64,000 bases of DNA from Bacteroidota bacterium (GCA_023426145.1 JAFABG010000025.1:186001-250000), one strand, 5' to 3'. Shown: positions 24,653 through 33,789, numbered from the stretch's first letter. The notes: generated by a model not told the origin, from the letters alone. Numbers and translations are program-made.

Positions 24653-27600
24653 ATGAATAAAAAATCAAACACCGGACAAGTTATTATTGTTTTCACAGAG
24701 CATCCAGTACTTGGTCCTTTACTTATCCCTTACATCGCAGAACGATCTGACGACGAAACGCTACAACTCATAGAACAAGCCTTCCATGCATCTCCTGAGG
24801 CCATTGCCTTGATGAGCGAGACAGAAAGACAAGCCATAGAAATCGCCTCTCACTATACCGAGAAGTATCTGATGAGCGTTTACTCCCGCGAAAAAACCGT
24901 ATCACGTTTCCTTCGCAAACTTTCTGAAGACCCGGAACGGGTCAAAAATAATATCCGACCTTTTATCGAGAAAAAGATGCAGGAGATGCTGGGTCTGATA
25001 CGTTACTCGAATATGCCCCTATATCAAAAACAAACCGGTAATAAACAGCTCTACGCCCATCATGCTTATCATATTCATCCGGATGACGTGCAAATCCATT
25101 TCACGTTCCATGCCGACAAAGAAACCTTTTATTACCAATTAGATTTCCGCTATCAGCAGCAACCGCTCTCGGTGAGCGAACTAAAACCGGTCATTGCGCT
25201 CACCGCTTCCCCTTCAGCCATTCTATTAGGCATGGAGCTCTACTTCTTTCCACATATTGAAAGTTCACGCGTCCTGCCTTTCACTAAAAAAGATAGAATT
25301 AGTGCACCGGCTTCTCTCATCGATAAATATATCGACAATATTGTGATCCCGATTGCTCGTTATCATGAGATTACCTTGGAAGGATTGCAGATCAGGGAAG
25401 AAAAGTACACCTGCCAAGCCATCCTGTCAGTAGAAGAGACCATCTACGACGAACCCGTTTTGGAGTTAGCATTCCACTATGCCGACAAAGTCTTTACGCC
25501 AGAATCGAGCAGCGAAATGAATAAAATCATTTATAGACAGGATAACGGGGATATTATAAGCGTCGAACGGGATGCACAAACGGAAATGCGCAAACTTCAA
25601 TGCTTAACTGAAGCCGGCTTACAACGAATCAATGACTCGCATCTCAAACTATCTCCTCATGCTCCTGAAAGATCGCTCAACGAGTGGATTGACAAACACC
25701 GAGAGCTTTTGCAAGAATCTTTTGTGCTGACCGGGAATAAAGGAGCCACAGTCTATTGCCTTGATGAAATCAGGGTGGAGCAAAGTTATGAAGATGGTCC
25801 CGACTGGTTTGAGATACATATAACCGTAGTTATTGGCAAACTACGCATTCCTTTTTCACGTTTTCGCAACCACATCCTTGCCGAAAAAAGAGAATACATT
25901 CTCCCCGACGGGCAAATCATCTTGCTGCCCGAAGAATGGTTCAGCAAATATGGGAACTTGTTTGCACTCGGAACGAATACCGAAACCGGCATCCGACTGA
26001 AACCTACGTTTGTCGGCGCTGTCAAGTCAGCTTTGGAAGACGAGACCTTGAAGATCAACCTTTCCCACGCCGATATTCCTCCCATTGCCCCTCCGCCGGG
26101 AATTAAAGCACAGCTTCGTTCATATCAGGAAAAAGGATTCTCCTGGATGGTGCAGCTCAACAATAATAACTTCGGTGGATGCTTGGCAGACGACATGGGA
26201 CTGGGAAAAACACTACAGACACTCACCCTCTTACAATATATCTACAAACCCACTGCGGCATCCGACATCGTGAAAGAGGAAACCGAAGCCGCTGTCGATG
26301 AAAACGAAGAAGAAAACACCACTCATGCTTCCGAAACTGAAACGGACGGACAATATACACTATTCTCAGAGTCATCTCCAACAGAACTGTTGCCGGAGAC
26401 TCCGATTGGCGAAGATTCAAGCGAACCGATCTCAAATAAGCCCGCTTCTTTGATCATCGTTCCCACCTCGTTGCTCCACAATTGGCAACGCGAAGCCAAA
26501 CGATTCACCTCACTGGCCATAGCGGAATACAATAGCAGTACAGTATTCCCGAAAGGACAACCTGAGCTCTTTTTCAAGCACTACCACCTCATCTTTGCTT
26601 CGTACGGAATGATGCGCAATAATATTGATATACTGAGTTCATATACCTTTGAATATGTGGTGCTCGACGAGAGCCAGAATATCAAGAACAGCGAATCGCT
26701 GGCTTTCCGTTCGGCCATTCAGCTCAATAGCAATCATCGTATCACGCTTACGGGTACTCCCATTGAGAACTCGCTCAAAGACTTATGGGCACAATTCCGT
26801 TTTTTACAGCCCGATCTGTTAGGCGAAGAAAGCCTCTTTCAAAAGCAATTTATCGTCCCCATCCGGCAAGGCAATACGCGAGCCGAATATCGATTACAGC
26901 AGCTGATTGCTCCGTTCATTCTGCGTCGAAGTAAAAGCGAAGTAGCCCCTGAACTGCCTTCGCTTACTGAGGAATTCATCCACTGCGATATGTCTGAAGA
27001 GCAAAGCGAATATTACAAGCAAGAAAAAAACAGTTTGCGCCATATTTTGCTACAGGGGTCTCAAGTGCAAGATCGCTTACTCCGGTTCAACATTCTGAAT
27101 GGAATTTTACGTCTTCGACAACTATCGTGCCATCCACGCCTCATTTTCCATAATTACAAAGGTCTCTCGGGCAAAACGGAGCAGATAGTGGAAACCTTCG
27201 ACACCTTGAGAAGTGAAGGACACAAAGTACTCATCTTCTCCTCATTTGTGGAGCATCTCGAAATTCTTGCCGAAATCTTCCGCGAACGAGGATGGAAATA
27301 CGCGCTACTGACCGGTACTACCAATGATAGACCGGCAGAAATTGCCCATTTCACCGAACAAGAGAGTGTCCAGGCCTTCCTTATTTCTTTGAAAGCCGGA
27401 GGAGTAGGCCTCAACCTGACTCAAGCCGATTATGTGTTTATCATCGACCCTTGGTGGAACCCTGCGGCCGAGGCACAAGCCATCGCACGAGCACACCGAA
27501 TTGGGCAGAACAAGCAAGTCATTGCCTACCGCTTCATTACCCAAAACAGCATTGAAGAGAAAATGATTCAATTGCAGGAAGAGAAGCGGAAACTAGCAGA

Positions 27601-27673
27601 AACATTTATCACGGATACCGATGGGCTCCCCCGATTGAGCAATGAGCAATGGGCAGAATTGCTCATCGAATAG
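24653..27673 (+). CDS. SNF2-family DEAD/DEAH-like helicase
   Basis: A 1006-residue ATP-dependent translocase of the Swi2/Snf2 group. About 480 N-terminal residues have no domain I can name. The ATPase core then shows motif I ADDMGLGKTLQT (near 510), motif II LDESQNIKN (near 671, DESQ box), motif III LTGTPIENS, and in lobe two the SLKAGGVGLNLTQAD and ARAHRIGQ motifs (near 948). Between motif I and the next motif lies an acidic, Glu/Thr/Ser-rich insertion of about 60 residues (roughly 535-595), likely disordered. Substrate (DNA-protein complexes, or a stalled RNA polymerase as for RapA) is unknown. No restriction or defence genes adjoin it. Confidence 0.9.
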   Translation: MNKKSNTGQVIIVFTEHPVLGPLLIPYIAERSDDETLQLIEQAFHASPEAIALMSETERQAIEIASHYTEKYLMSVYSREKTVSRFLRKLSEDPERVKNNIRPFIEKKMQEMLGLIRYSNMPLYQKQTGNKQLYAHHAYHIHPDDVQIHFTFHADKETFYYQLDFRYQQQPLSVSELKPVIALTASPSAILLGMELYFFPHIESSRVLPFTKKDRISAPASLIDKYIDNIVIPIARYHEITLEGLQIREEKYTCQAILSVEETIYDEPVLELAFHYADKVFTPESSSEMNKIIYRQDNGDIISVERDAQTEMRKLQCLTEAGLQRINDSHLKLSPHAPERSLNEWIDKHRELLQESFVLTGNKGATVYCLDEIRVEQSYEDGPDWFEIHITVVIGKLRIPFSRFRNHILAEKREYILPDGQIILLPEEWFSKYGNLFALGTNTETGIRLKPTFVGAVKSALEDETLKINLSHADIPPIAPPPGIKAQLRSYQEKGFSWMVQLNNNNFGGCLADDMGLGKTLQTLTLLQYIYKPTAASDIVKEETEAAVDENEEENTTHASETETDGQYTLFSESSPTELLPETPIGEDSSEPISNKPASLIIVPTSLLHNWQREAKRFTSLAIAEYNSSTVFPKGQPELFFKHYHLIFASYGMMRNNIDILSSYTFEYVVLDESQNIKNSESLAFRSAIQLNSNHRITLTGTPIENSLKDLWAQFRFLQPDLLGEESLFQKQFIVPIRQGNTRAEYRLQQLIAPFILRRSKSEVAPELPSLTEEFIHCDMSEEQSEYYKQEKNSLRHILLQGSQVQDRLLRFNILNGILRLRQLSCHPRLIFHNYKGLSGKTEQIVETFDTLRSEGHKVLIFSSFVEHLEILAEIFRERGWKYALLTGTTNDRPAEIAHFTEQESVQAFLISLKAGGVGLNLTQADYVFIIDPWWNPAAEAQAIARAHRIGQNKQVIAYRFITQNSIEEKMIQLQEEKRKLAETFITDTDGLPRLSNEQWAELLIE

Positions 27674-27726
27674 TCCATAAACGACATTCAGTCTAAACCA
27701 GTCCACTACACGATTCGCTTGTTTTT

Positions 27727-27757
27727 CTTGCAGCAACACGTTTTTCTTTTATCTTTG
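27727..27757 (+). promoter_or_regulatory. Promoter of the HAD hydrolase gene
   Basis: CTTG (27727-27730), 19 bases, TATCTTTG (27750-27757); 19 bases before the ATG at 27777. Confidence 0.6.
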
Positions 27758-27776
27758 CATCCTAAAACACTGCTGC

Positions 27777-28601
27777 ATGAAATACAAGCTTATCGTGCTC
27801 GATCTCGACGGCACACTCACCAATTCTAAAAAAGAAATCTCTCCCCGCAATCGGGAAACGCTGATACGTATACAAGAAGAAGGCATACGTCTGGCTTTAG
27901 CCTCCGGACGGCCGACTTATGGTATCGTTCCCCTCGCCAATGAATTGCGCATGAATGAATTTGGCGGATTTATCCTCTCCTATAACGGAGGAGAAATCAT
28001 CAACTGGGAAACGAAAGAAATGATGTACGAGAATGTACTGCCCAACGAAGTTGTGCCTTTGTTGCACGAATGTGCCCGCATCCATAAGTTAAGTATATTG
28101 ACTTATGACGGAGCAGATATCGTGACCGAGAACGCTAAAGACCCATACGTGCTAAAAGAAGCCTTTCTGAATAAAATGGCAGTACGTGAAACCACTGAGT
28201 TTCTTGCCGACATTCCCCTTCCGATTCCCAAATGCCTCATTGTAGGAGAACCCGAAAAGTTGGTTGCTGTAGAATCCGAACTATCCAACGCTTTAGAAGG
28301 AAAGATCAATGTATTCCGTTCCGAGCCTTATTTTCTGGAACTCGTGCCACAAGGTATTGATAAAGCTCTATCCCTCAGTGTTCTCTTAGATCATATCGGA
28401 ATCGCCCGCGAAGAAATGGTTGCCATAGGCGACGGTTATAATGATCTTTCCATGATTCAATTTGCCGGTCTAGGCATTGCAATGGGAAATGCACAAGAAC
28501 CTGTAAGGAAAGCAGCCGATTACATAACACTGACCAATGACGAAGACGGGGTTGCAGAAGCGATAGAGCAAATCAGACAAAATCGGGTCCAAGTGAAGTG
28601 A
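27777..28601 (+). CDS. Cof-type HAD-family phosphatase
   Basis: A 274-residue cytoplasmic sugar-phosphate phosphatase of the HAD IIB (Cof) group. Motif I is VLDLDGTLTNS with the nucleophile D9 and acid D11; motif II is LASGRPTYG; the lysine of motif III is in the IDKALSL region; motif IV is AIGDGYNDLSMI. The cap domain between motifs II and III is of the alpha/beta C2B type. Members hydrolyse flavin, pyridoxal or sugar phosphates with broad range, so the substrate is unknown. It has its own promoter and sits 53 bases before cysS, which has its own -7 box. Confidence 0.92.
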   Translation: MKYKLIVLDLDGTLTNSKKEISPRNRETLIRIQEEGIRLALASGRPTYGIVPLANELRMNEFGGFILSYNGGEIINWETKEMMYENVLPNEVVPLLHECARIHKLSILTYDGADIVTENAKDPYVLKEAFLNKMAVRETTEFLADIPLPIPKCLIVGEPEKLVAVESELSNALEGKINVFRSEPYFLELVPQGIDKALSLSVLLDHIGIAREEMVAIGDGYNDLSMIQFAGLGIAMGNAQEPVRKAADYITLTNDEDGVAEAIEQIRQNRVQVK

Positions 28602-28617
28602 AATCAATTATTTATTC

Positions 28618-28625
28618 TAACTTTG
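28618..28625 (+). promoter_or_regulatory. -7 box for cysS
   Basis: TAACTTTG, exact match to TAnnTTTG, 29 bases before the ATG at 28655; it begins 16 bases after the HAD stop. Confidence 0.55.
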
Positions 28626-28654
28626 CACTTCCAATCGAACAAATATAAAATGTT

Positions 28655-30136
28655 ATGGAACATCAACTTACCATTTACAACACGTTAGATAGAAAGAAAG
28701 AACTATTCGTACCGCTTCACGCACCGCATGTAGGCATGTATGTATGTGGACCCACGGTGTACGGTGATGCTCATTTGGGACACGCTCGCCCATCCATCAC
28801 ATTTGACGTACTCTTCCGTTATCTCACACACCTAGGATATAAAGTACGCTATGTACGCAACATTACCGATGTTGGCCATCTAGAGCATGATGCCGACGAA
28901 GGAGAAGATAAGATAGCCAAGAAAGCACGCCTCGAAGAATTGGAGCCAATGGAAGTGGTTCAGTACTACTTGAACCGCTATCACCAAGCCATGGAAGCAC
29001 TAAATGTACTTTCTCCCAGCATCGAACCGCATGCTTCGGGTCACATCATTGAACAAATTCAACTCGTACAAAAGATTCTAGATGCCGGATATGCTTACGA
29101 AAGCGAAGGTTCTGTCTATTTTGACGTAGCTAAATATAATAAGGATCATCATTACGGCAAACTTTCCGGCCGCAATCTAGACGACGTACTGAACACCACT
29201 CGCGACTTGGACGGACAAAGCGAAAAACGCAATCCGGCAGACTTTGCATTGTGGAAGAAAGCACAACCTGAGCACATCATGCGCTGGCCTTCTCCTTGGA
29301 GCGACGGTTTCCCGGGATGGCATGCCGAATGTACAGCTATGGGACGCAAGTACTTAGGTGAGCACTTCGATATTCACGGTGGTGGAATGGACTTGATTTT
29401 TCCTCATCATGAATGCGAAATCGCACAGTCGGTAGCTTCTCAAGGAGATGATATGGTTCACTATTGGATGCACAACAACATGATTACCATCAACGGCACG
29501 AAGATGGGTAAATCGCTTGGAAACTTTATCACTTTAGATGAATTCTTCAGCGGCACACATCAGTTGCTGGCACAAGCCTATACCCCAATGACTATCCGTT
29601 TCTTCATTCTGCAAGCTCACTATCGTAGCACGGTAGACTTTAGCAACGAGGCCTTGCAAGCTTCAGAGAAAGGGCTGCAGCGTTTGATTGAAGCGATTGA
29701 AGGACTCAGCAAGATCACTCCTGCTGCAAGCACTTCAGAGGGTATCAACGTAAAAGAACTTCGTGCCAAATGCTACGAAGCAATGAACGATGATTTGAAC
29801 ACTCCTATTGTCATCGCACAACTTTTCGAAGGGGCACGCATCATTAACACCATTAATGCAGGAAATGCCACCATCTCTGCTGAAGACTTGAAAGAGTTGA
29901 AAGAGACTTTCCACCTGTTCTGTTTCGACATAATGGGGTTGAAAGAAGAAAAAGGCTCTTCTGATGGTCGCGAAGCTGCGTATGGCAAAGTAGTAGATAT
30001 GCTACTCGAGCAACGCATGAAAGCCAAAGCCAACAAGGACTGGGCAACCTCCGACGAAATCAGAAACACATTGACTGCTCTCGGGTTCGAGGTGAAAGAT
30101 ACGAAAGATGGCTTTGAGTGGAGATTGAACAAATAA
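28655..30136 (+). CDS. cysS: Cysteinyl-tRNA synthetase
   Basis: Charges tRNA-Cys, 493 residues, class I. The zinc-binding C31 opens CGPTVYGDAHLGHARP with the HIGH-type motif HLGH (40-43). ECTAMGRKYLGEHFDIHGGGMDLIFPHHECEIAQ carries the other zinc ligands. The KMSKS loop reads KMGKSLGN near residue 284, as in several bacterial CysS. The anticodon-binding helical C-terminus is complete. A strong hairpin terminator follows 58 bases after the stop. Confidence 0.97.
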   Translation: MEHQLTIYNTLDRKKELFVPLHAPHVGMYVCGPTVYGDAHLGHARPSITFDVLFRYLTHLGYKVRYVRNITDVGHLEHDADEGEDKIAKKARLEELEPMEVVQYYLNRYHQAMEALNVLSPSIEPHASGHIIEQIQLVQKILDAGYAYESEGSVYFDVAKYNKDHHYGKLSGRNLDDVLNTTRDLDGQSEKRNPADFALWKKAQPEHIMRWPSPWSDGFPGWHAECTAMGRKYLGEHFDIHGGGMDLIFPHHECEIAQSVASQGDDMVHYWMHNNMITINGTKMGKSLGNFITLDEFFSGTHQLLAQAYTPMTIRFFILQAHYRSTVDFSNEALQASEKGLQRLIEAIEGLSKITPAASTSEGINVKELRAKCYEAMNDDLNTPIVIAQLFEGARIINTINAGNATISAEDLKELKETFHLFCFDIMGLKEEKGSSDGREAAYGKVVDMLLEQRMKAKANKDWATSDEIRNTLTALGFEVKDTKDGFEWRLNK

Positions 30137-30194
30137 TTCTCTAATACCCACTACAAGTCAGTTATAAACGACCAAGATTCAATATTTTATAAGC

Positions 30195-30243
30195 AAAAAA
30201 AGTGAGAGAGGCGATTAGTGTTAAATCGCCTCTCTCACTTTTT
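30195..30243. terminator. cysS terminator hairpin
   Basis: AGTGAGAGAGGCGATT (30201-30216) pairs perfectly with 30224-30239, a 16-base-pair GC-rich stem with a 7-base loop, flanked by A6 before and T4-5 after. A clear intrinsic terminator. Confidence 0.9.
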
Positions 30244-30413
30244 ATGAAAAAACAAGTTTTACCATCTATTTATCCTCAACTTTCACATCCCTCAACCCAT
30301 CCCAATAATCTATTTACTGAATTACATTTTATAATAAGAAAAGTCTTAGTTCATAAAACAGTCCGAACAGATATAACAAATAAGTACTTCTTATGCACCA
30401 TTTTATTCGTTCG

Positions 30414-30497
30414 CCTATAGGCGGACGAAAGGTTACCTATAGGCAAACGCAAAGTTGCCTATAGCCGGACGCAAAGTCGCCTATAGGCAAACGAATT
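30414..30497. repeat. 22-base tandem repeat built on CCTATAGGC
   Basis: Three full units start at 30414, 30436 and 30458, with a fourth, partial one at 30480. Each begins with CCTATAGGC (CCTATAGCC in the third) followed by 13 bases: units 1 and 3 continue GGACG, units 2 and 4 continue AAACG. The core GCCTATAGGC is itself a palindrome. The bases around unit 1 form a near-perfect 24-base palindrome (TTCGT...ACGAA). Confidence 0.85.
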
Positions 30498-30624
30498 AAT
30501 TTATGCAGAGAAAGGGACTAATTTATGCATTTCAGAGCGTAAACTATAGGCAAAGCACACAATATGCCCTTGTTTTTCCTCAAAATAGACTAGAAAAAAA
30601 CATCTAATTCAGCAACGGAATAGG

Positions 30625-30632
30625 TACATTTG
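30625..30632 (+). promoter_or_regulatory. -7 box of the truncated thioesterase gene
   Basis: TACATTTG, exact match, 26 bases before the ATG at 30659; shows that the damaged gene keeps a promoter. Confidence 0.5.
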
Positions 30633-30658
30633 CCCAAGAAACCATAAAAAAATGCCTT

Positions 30659-30916
30659 ATGAGTCCACAAGAATTCTTTAAAGAAGACCAGTTTGCCACC
30701 AATGCAGGTGTAGTATTACTTGAGATACGTGAAGGATTTACTTTTTTACGCGCCAGCAGTTCAGGCGACACGCTCTATGCAGAAGCACGCGAACGCTACA
30801 TCGGGCGAAGCACCGGATGCTATCAAATAGATGTAACGAACCAAAACGGAGACTTGATTGCGACATTCGAATCAAGCGTCTTCAGGAAAGATCAGAAAGT
30901 GCCTTTTACTATTTAA
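30659..30916 (+). pseudogene. PaaI-type hotdog thioesterase with central in-frame deletion
   Basis: An 85-residue frame whose two ends match PaaI/YdiI-like acyl-CoA thioesterases of about 137 residues. Residues 1-25 (EFFKEDQFATNAGVVLLEIREG) are the normal N-terminus. Residue 26 onward (TFLRASSSGDTLYAEARERY, then GCYQIDVTNQNGDLIATFESSVFRK) is the normal C-terminal half. The stretch between them, which in the family holds the long hotdog helix and the HGG/GG catalytic segment, is absent: about 50 codons are missing, in frame. The hotdog fold should not form, so it is probably inactive. Alternatively it is a new short protein. It has a promoter box and overlaps the DUF3108 stop on the other strand by 8 bases. 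Confidence 0.7.
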
Positions 30917-31712
30917 CGATAGAAGTTAATGGATGACGGTTGCCCCGAACATCATTTAAGAAAGCTTTAGCCGAACCAAAATTCAAGAACATATCCAAAC
31001 GAACAGGAAGATGATTCTTATCGTCCGTCACAAAGAAAGTGATTACCTCTTTCTCTTTGCCTTTCTTGTCATATTCTACTAAAGAAAAGACTAGGCAACG
31101 ATACGTTACATCATTTTCGGCTTTCACATTCTCCTTACCGCGATAAATCAAGGTCTGTTCTTCCACTTTACGGCCTGTAGCCATAGGGAATTTAATTTGT
31201 TGACCGACTTTATAATCACTCGGATCGTAGGAACGAGCTTGAGCAAGAATGCTGAGCATATCATAAATGCAACGACTATCGCTCTCCTCGGATTCATGCA
31301 CTTCACCATTGCGGAATGTTCGCTTTTGTTTGGCAAAACAAACACCGTTTTTAGAAGTGAACCAAGCCTCATCTACCGTATAACGTTTCCCCTCTTCGGC
31401 CCCTTTGCGGAAATAGCGAGGTTCAAGTTTATCAGACATCACACAAGTCAGCGTATCGCGCATCTTAAAAAAGAAGTCCGCCCGTTTACTGCCCAAAGCA
31501 AGCAGATTGATCCGGTAGGCAGATTCAGAGTGATAGGTGGTAGCATTAGTCGTGAGACTGGCAATGCCGGCTTTCACCCAGACAAATTTCCAATTAAAAT
31601 ATAAATCGTACATTACCTGCTCTCCAGATTGAAAAGCATCGTTCTTTGCTTCGCACTGAGCAACGGCAGGAAGTGAAAGACTTCCGAGCAGCAAAGTGAG
31701 CAGCCCGGCCAT
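30909..31712 (-). CDS. DUF3108 domain exported protein
   Basis: A periplasmic or outer-membrane-associated protein of about 267 residues with a signal peptide (MAGLLTLLLGSLSLPAVAQ). DUF3108 has a lipocalin/LolA-like beta fold; recognisable parts are EQVMYDLYFNWKFVWVKAGIASL and DNKNHLPVRLDMFLNFGSAKA. The start is uncertain. The ATG at 31712 leaves 16 bases after the upstream gene's stop; an ATG at 31781 would add a basic stretch (MMTRRKRIEITK) and overlap that gene by 53 bases, which I think less likely. It is co-transcribed with the Big_5 lipoprotein gene. Function unknown. Confidence 0.82.
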   Translation of the reverse strand: MAGLLTLLLGSLSLPAVAQCEAKNDAFQSGEQVMYDLYFNWKFVWVKAGIASLTTNATTYHSESAYRINLLALGSKRADFFFKMRDTLTCVMSDKLEPRYFRKGAEEGKRYTVDEAWFTSKNGVCFAKQKRTFRNGEVHESEESDSRCIYDMLSILAQARSYDPSDYKVGQQIKFPMATGRKVEEQTLIYRGKENVKAENDVTYRCLVFSLVEYDKKGKEKEVITFFVTDDKNHLPVRLDMFLNFGSAKAFLNDVRGNRHPLTSIVK

Positions 31713-31728
31713 GAAATGACGTCGTAAG

Positions 31729-33639
31729 TTAGCGACGGTTACGGTTTTGGTTATCTCTATTCTTTTTCTTCTTGTCATCATCTGGTTTTTGTTTTTTTAG
31801 TTCGTCTGGCTTCTGTTTCTCTGCAGGAGTAGCACGAATGTCCCATGGCTGCGTGATGTCCCATAGGGCTTTATACTCCAATATCTTTGGGTAATAATAA
31901 ACTGATTCAGGTTGGATACCTTTTTCATAGTCGCCAGTATCCCACACTCCATTTCCATTCACATCGTTAATCAGCCGAGCCCCATATTTACCAGGGTTCA
32001 AGAAATAGAAGTCGACCACCCCATCTGAGGTGACTCTGCGTCGGCGCACTACCTTATCTTGTCCATCAAGCAGTTCCACAAAAGCCTGCTGATTGGCTCC
32101 AGTAATAGCGAAATGGAGGGTAAAATACTCGTCCTCACTACGAACTTTAAATCCTTGTCTTATTTTATCAGTGAACAAGCCATAAATGCCATGAAAGGCA
32201 GTTGAATCAACAGAGAATTCATACTCCTTGGTTGGTTCCCAATCGTAATAAAGATTAAAGCGTCTGAGATTCAAAGAATCTTGTTCGAAAACAAAAGGTC
32301 TTTCTTTCCAAAGCGTATCAACCTTTTCTCGAAGATGAATCGCTGCACTATCATAGCTGGCAACCGGCTCTTCAAAGTTCAAAGAAATATATCCATATAC
32401 ATCCATGGACGAAGGTGCATTCACATTGGCTGAGAGGAATTTAGTCGGTATCGGTTCATCCTCAGCGTCTTTCTTTTTCTTCTTCTTCTTTTTTTCAGGC
32501 TCTTCTTTGGCTTTGTTCTTTTGCTTTGACACCAGTTTCAAGGTATCCGTACGGGGAATTAATTGGTTGAGAGTATCGGTGTAGAGATAAGTTAAGCTCA
32601 CCGCTAGCGTATCTTTTTGATAGAGCAATGAATCTTTGATCCAATAATTAATGGTATCGTTTCTATGGTTCTTCTCAATGACAAAAGCGTTATTCTCATC
32701 AAAGTTCAACCCCTTCAATTCGGGCAAGGTGTCAGCCTTTCCTGCAAAATAGAGGGTAAATTTGTGGGGAACAAGGCGTTCTGACTTAACTAGGTATTGG
32801 GCATAATTTTGTTCTTTGAAGGCACGAAGAATAACATCATCAGGCAAATAATGCATATAATTCTTTTCAATAATCGTGTCATACGTCAACGAATCCACCC
32901 AAACTGTATCCATGCGCTGGCGCTCTTCCATGCGAGGTATAACCAACGAATCGTTAAAAGCAATCACTTCACTCTTTTGAGAAAAAGTAAAGTTCTGATC
33001 GGCATCCATCAAAGCGAAAATACGATATTTGCCAGGGGCAACTCCACGAATGGAGAAGCGTCCACGACTATCAGTACGCGCCACCCGTTCGAAAGGGAGC
33101 GTAGTAAATGCCGAATCGTTCAAATTTGCGTGCAAACCAACCATTATACCTTTGATGGGTTCCAAATTAGAAGCATCAAGCACTGTCCCCGACACTTCCA
33201 TCGTATCAATCTGCGCACCGGTAGAAAAGGTAAACGCAAAATTCCCAAGGGGATTCCCCTCGTTGTTATCGACAATAGCATCAGAGAAATCAATGGTATA
33301 GGTCGTATTGGCCATCAACGAATCAAGCAGGTTGACTTGGATTTTTTTGCCAGAAGCTTTAATCTCAGGCTGTTGGATTTGAGGTGGAGAAACGACCACT
33401 TTCTCTGTGGCTTTCTCAAGCTTAATAAATTCATCAAACTGAATAGAAATCTTTGTTCTTTTACTATTTATAGCACCGGCTACAGGGTTACTGCCAATGA
33501 ACTGAGGAGGTGTCTCATCTCTGGGACCACCTTCCGGTCGTCCAATACTGGCACATGAGTATAGCACTACTGCCAGAATTAGGACTGGCAATGCCCTGCT
33601 AGCGATCTGTTTTAACTTTGGATTCTCAAATTGTAACAT
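31729..33639 (-). CDS. Big_5 (Ig-like) domain lipoprotein
   Basis: A 636-residue cell-envelope lipoprotein. A hydrophobic N-terminus ends in the lipobox LYSC with C29. TPPQFIGSNPVAGAINSKRTKISIQFDEFI begins a bacterial Ig-like Big_5 domain (about 40-140); a carboxypeptidase-regulatory-like beta sandwich follows (VSGTVLDASNLEPIKGI, FSIRGVAPGKYRIFALMDAD). A lysine run near residue 390 is probably a flexible linker, and the C-terminus is Lys/Asn/Arg-rich and low in complexity. A calcium-like DVNGNGVWDTGDYEKG loop lies near residue 575. It is conserved among Bacteroidetes but without known function. The ATG at 33637-33639 is 4 bases from a TATTTTTG box. Confidence 0.8.
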   Translation of the reverse strand: MLQFENPKLKQIASRALPVLILAVVLYSCASIGRPEGGPRDETPPQFIGSNPVAGAINSKRTKISIQFDEFIKLEKATEKVVVSPPQIQQPEIKASGKKIQVNLLDSLMANTTYTIDFSDAIVDNNEGNPLGNFAFTFSTGAQIDTMEVSGTVLDASNLEPIKGIMVGLHANLNDSAFTTLPFERVARTDSRGRFSIRGVAPGKYRIFALMDADQNFTFSQKSEVIAFNDSLVIPRMEERQRMDTVWVDSLTYDTIIEKNYMHYLPDDVILRAFKEQNYAQYLVKSERLVPHKFTLYFAGKADTLPELKGLNFDENNAFVIEKNHRNDTINYWIKDSLLYQKDTLAVSLTYLYTDTLNQLIPRTDTLKLVSKQKNKAKEEPEKKKKKKKKDAEDEPIPTKFLSANVNAPSSMDVYGYISLNFEEPVASYDSAAIHLREKVDTLWKERPFVFEQDSLNLRRFNLYYDWEPTKEYEFSVDSTAFHGIYGLFTDKIRQGFKVRSEDEYFTLHFAITGANQQAFVELLDGQDKVVRRRRVTSDGVVDFYFLNPGKYGARLINDVNGNGVWDTGDYEKGIQPESVYYYPKILEYKALWDITQPWDIRATPAEKQKPDELKKQKPDDDKKKKNRDNQNRNRR

Positions 33640-33643
33640 GCTG

Positions 33644-33651
33644 CAAAAATA
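33644..33651 (-). promoter_or_regulatory. Possible leaderless promoter of the Big_5 gene
   Basis: Minus-strand TATTTTTG-CAGC-ATG, the same arrangement and the same four spacer bases as at mnmA. No -33 match was seen. Confidence 0.4.
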
Positions 33652-33721
33652 AACGTTCTTATTTAATAAACACCATTCTTTCTAGCTAATTTATTCAAAA
33701 GCAGCCCTAAATGAACGATAA

Positions 33722-33756
33722 TTTGCCCACCTCTCATTAAAATATTCTTATCTTTG
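33722..33756 (+). promoter_or_regulatory. Beta-galactosidase promoter
   Basis: TTTG (33722-33725), 23 bases, TATCTTTG (33749-33756), 33 bases before the ATG at 33790. Both elements are exact. Confidence 0.65.
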
Positions 33757-33789
33757 GCTCTCGAATTTCAAACCTAATACAAAAGCCTC

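Larger units (their letters stand above)
30244..30658. other. Long intergenic region after the cysS terminator
   Basis: About 415 bases with no credible gene; a 72-codon frame here starts inside the terminator hairpin and has no family features. The region holds the 22-base tandem repeat (30414-30497), two TAATTTATGCA copies exactly 22 bases apart (30497-30507, 30519-30529), a further CTATAGGC copy at 30544-30551, and the promoter box of the truncated thioesterase gene. Confidence 0.7.

Noticed and set aside
24653..27673. Phage-defence system around the SNF2 helicase
   Set aside because: Neighbours are mnmA, a HAD phosphatase and cysS; there are no nuclease, methylase or PLD genes, and each neighbour has its own promoter box.
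30202..30420. Small plus-strand frame after cysS
   Set aside because: Its start lies inside the terminator stem and its end in the tandem repeat; no promoter box or conserved motif was seen.
30414..30497. Short regular repeats that could be a CRISPR array
   Set aside because: The units are 22 bases with near-identical 13-base parts between cores, so there are no unique spacers, and no cas genes are in the window.
32797..33558. Plus-strand 253-codon frame inside the Big_5 lipoprotein gene
   Set aside because: Antisense shadow with an unnatural excess of Arg, Ile and His; no recognisable domain.
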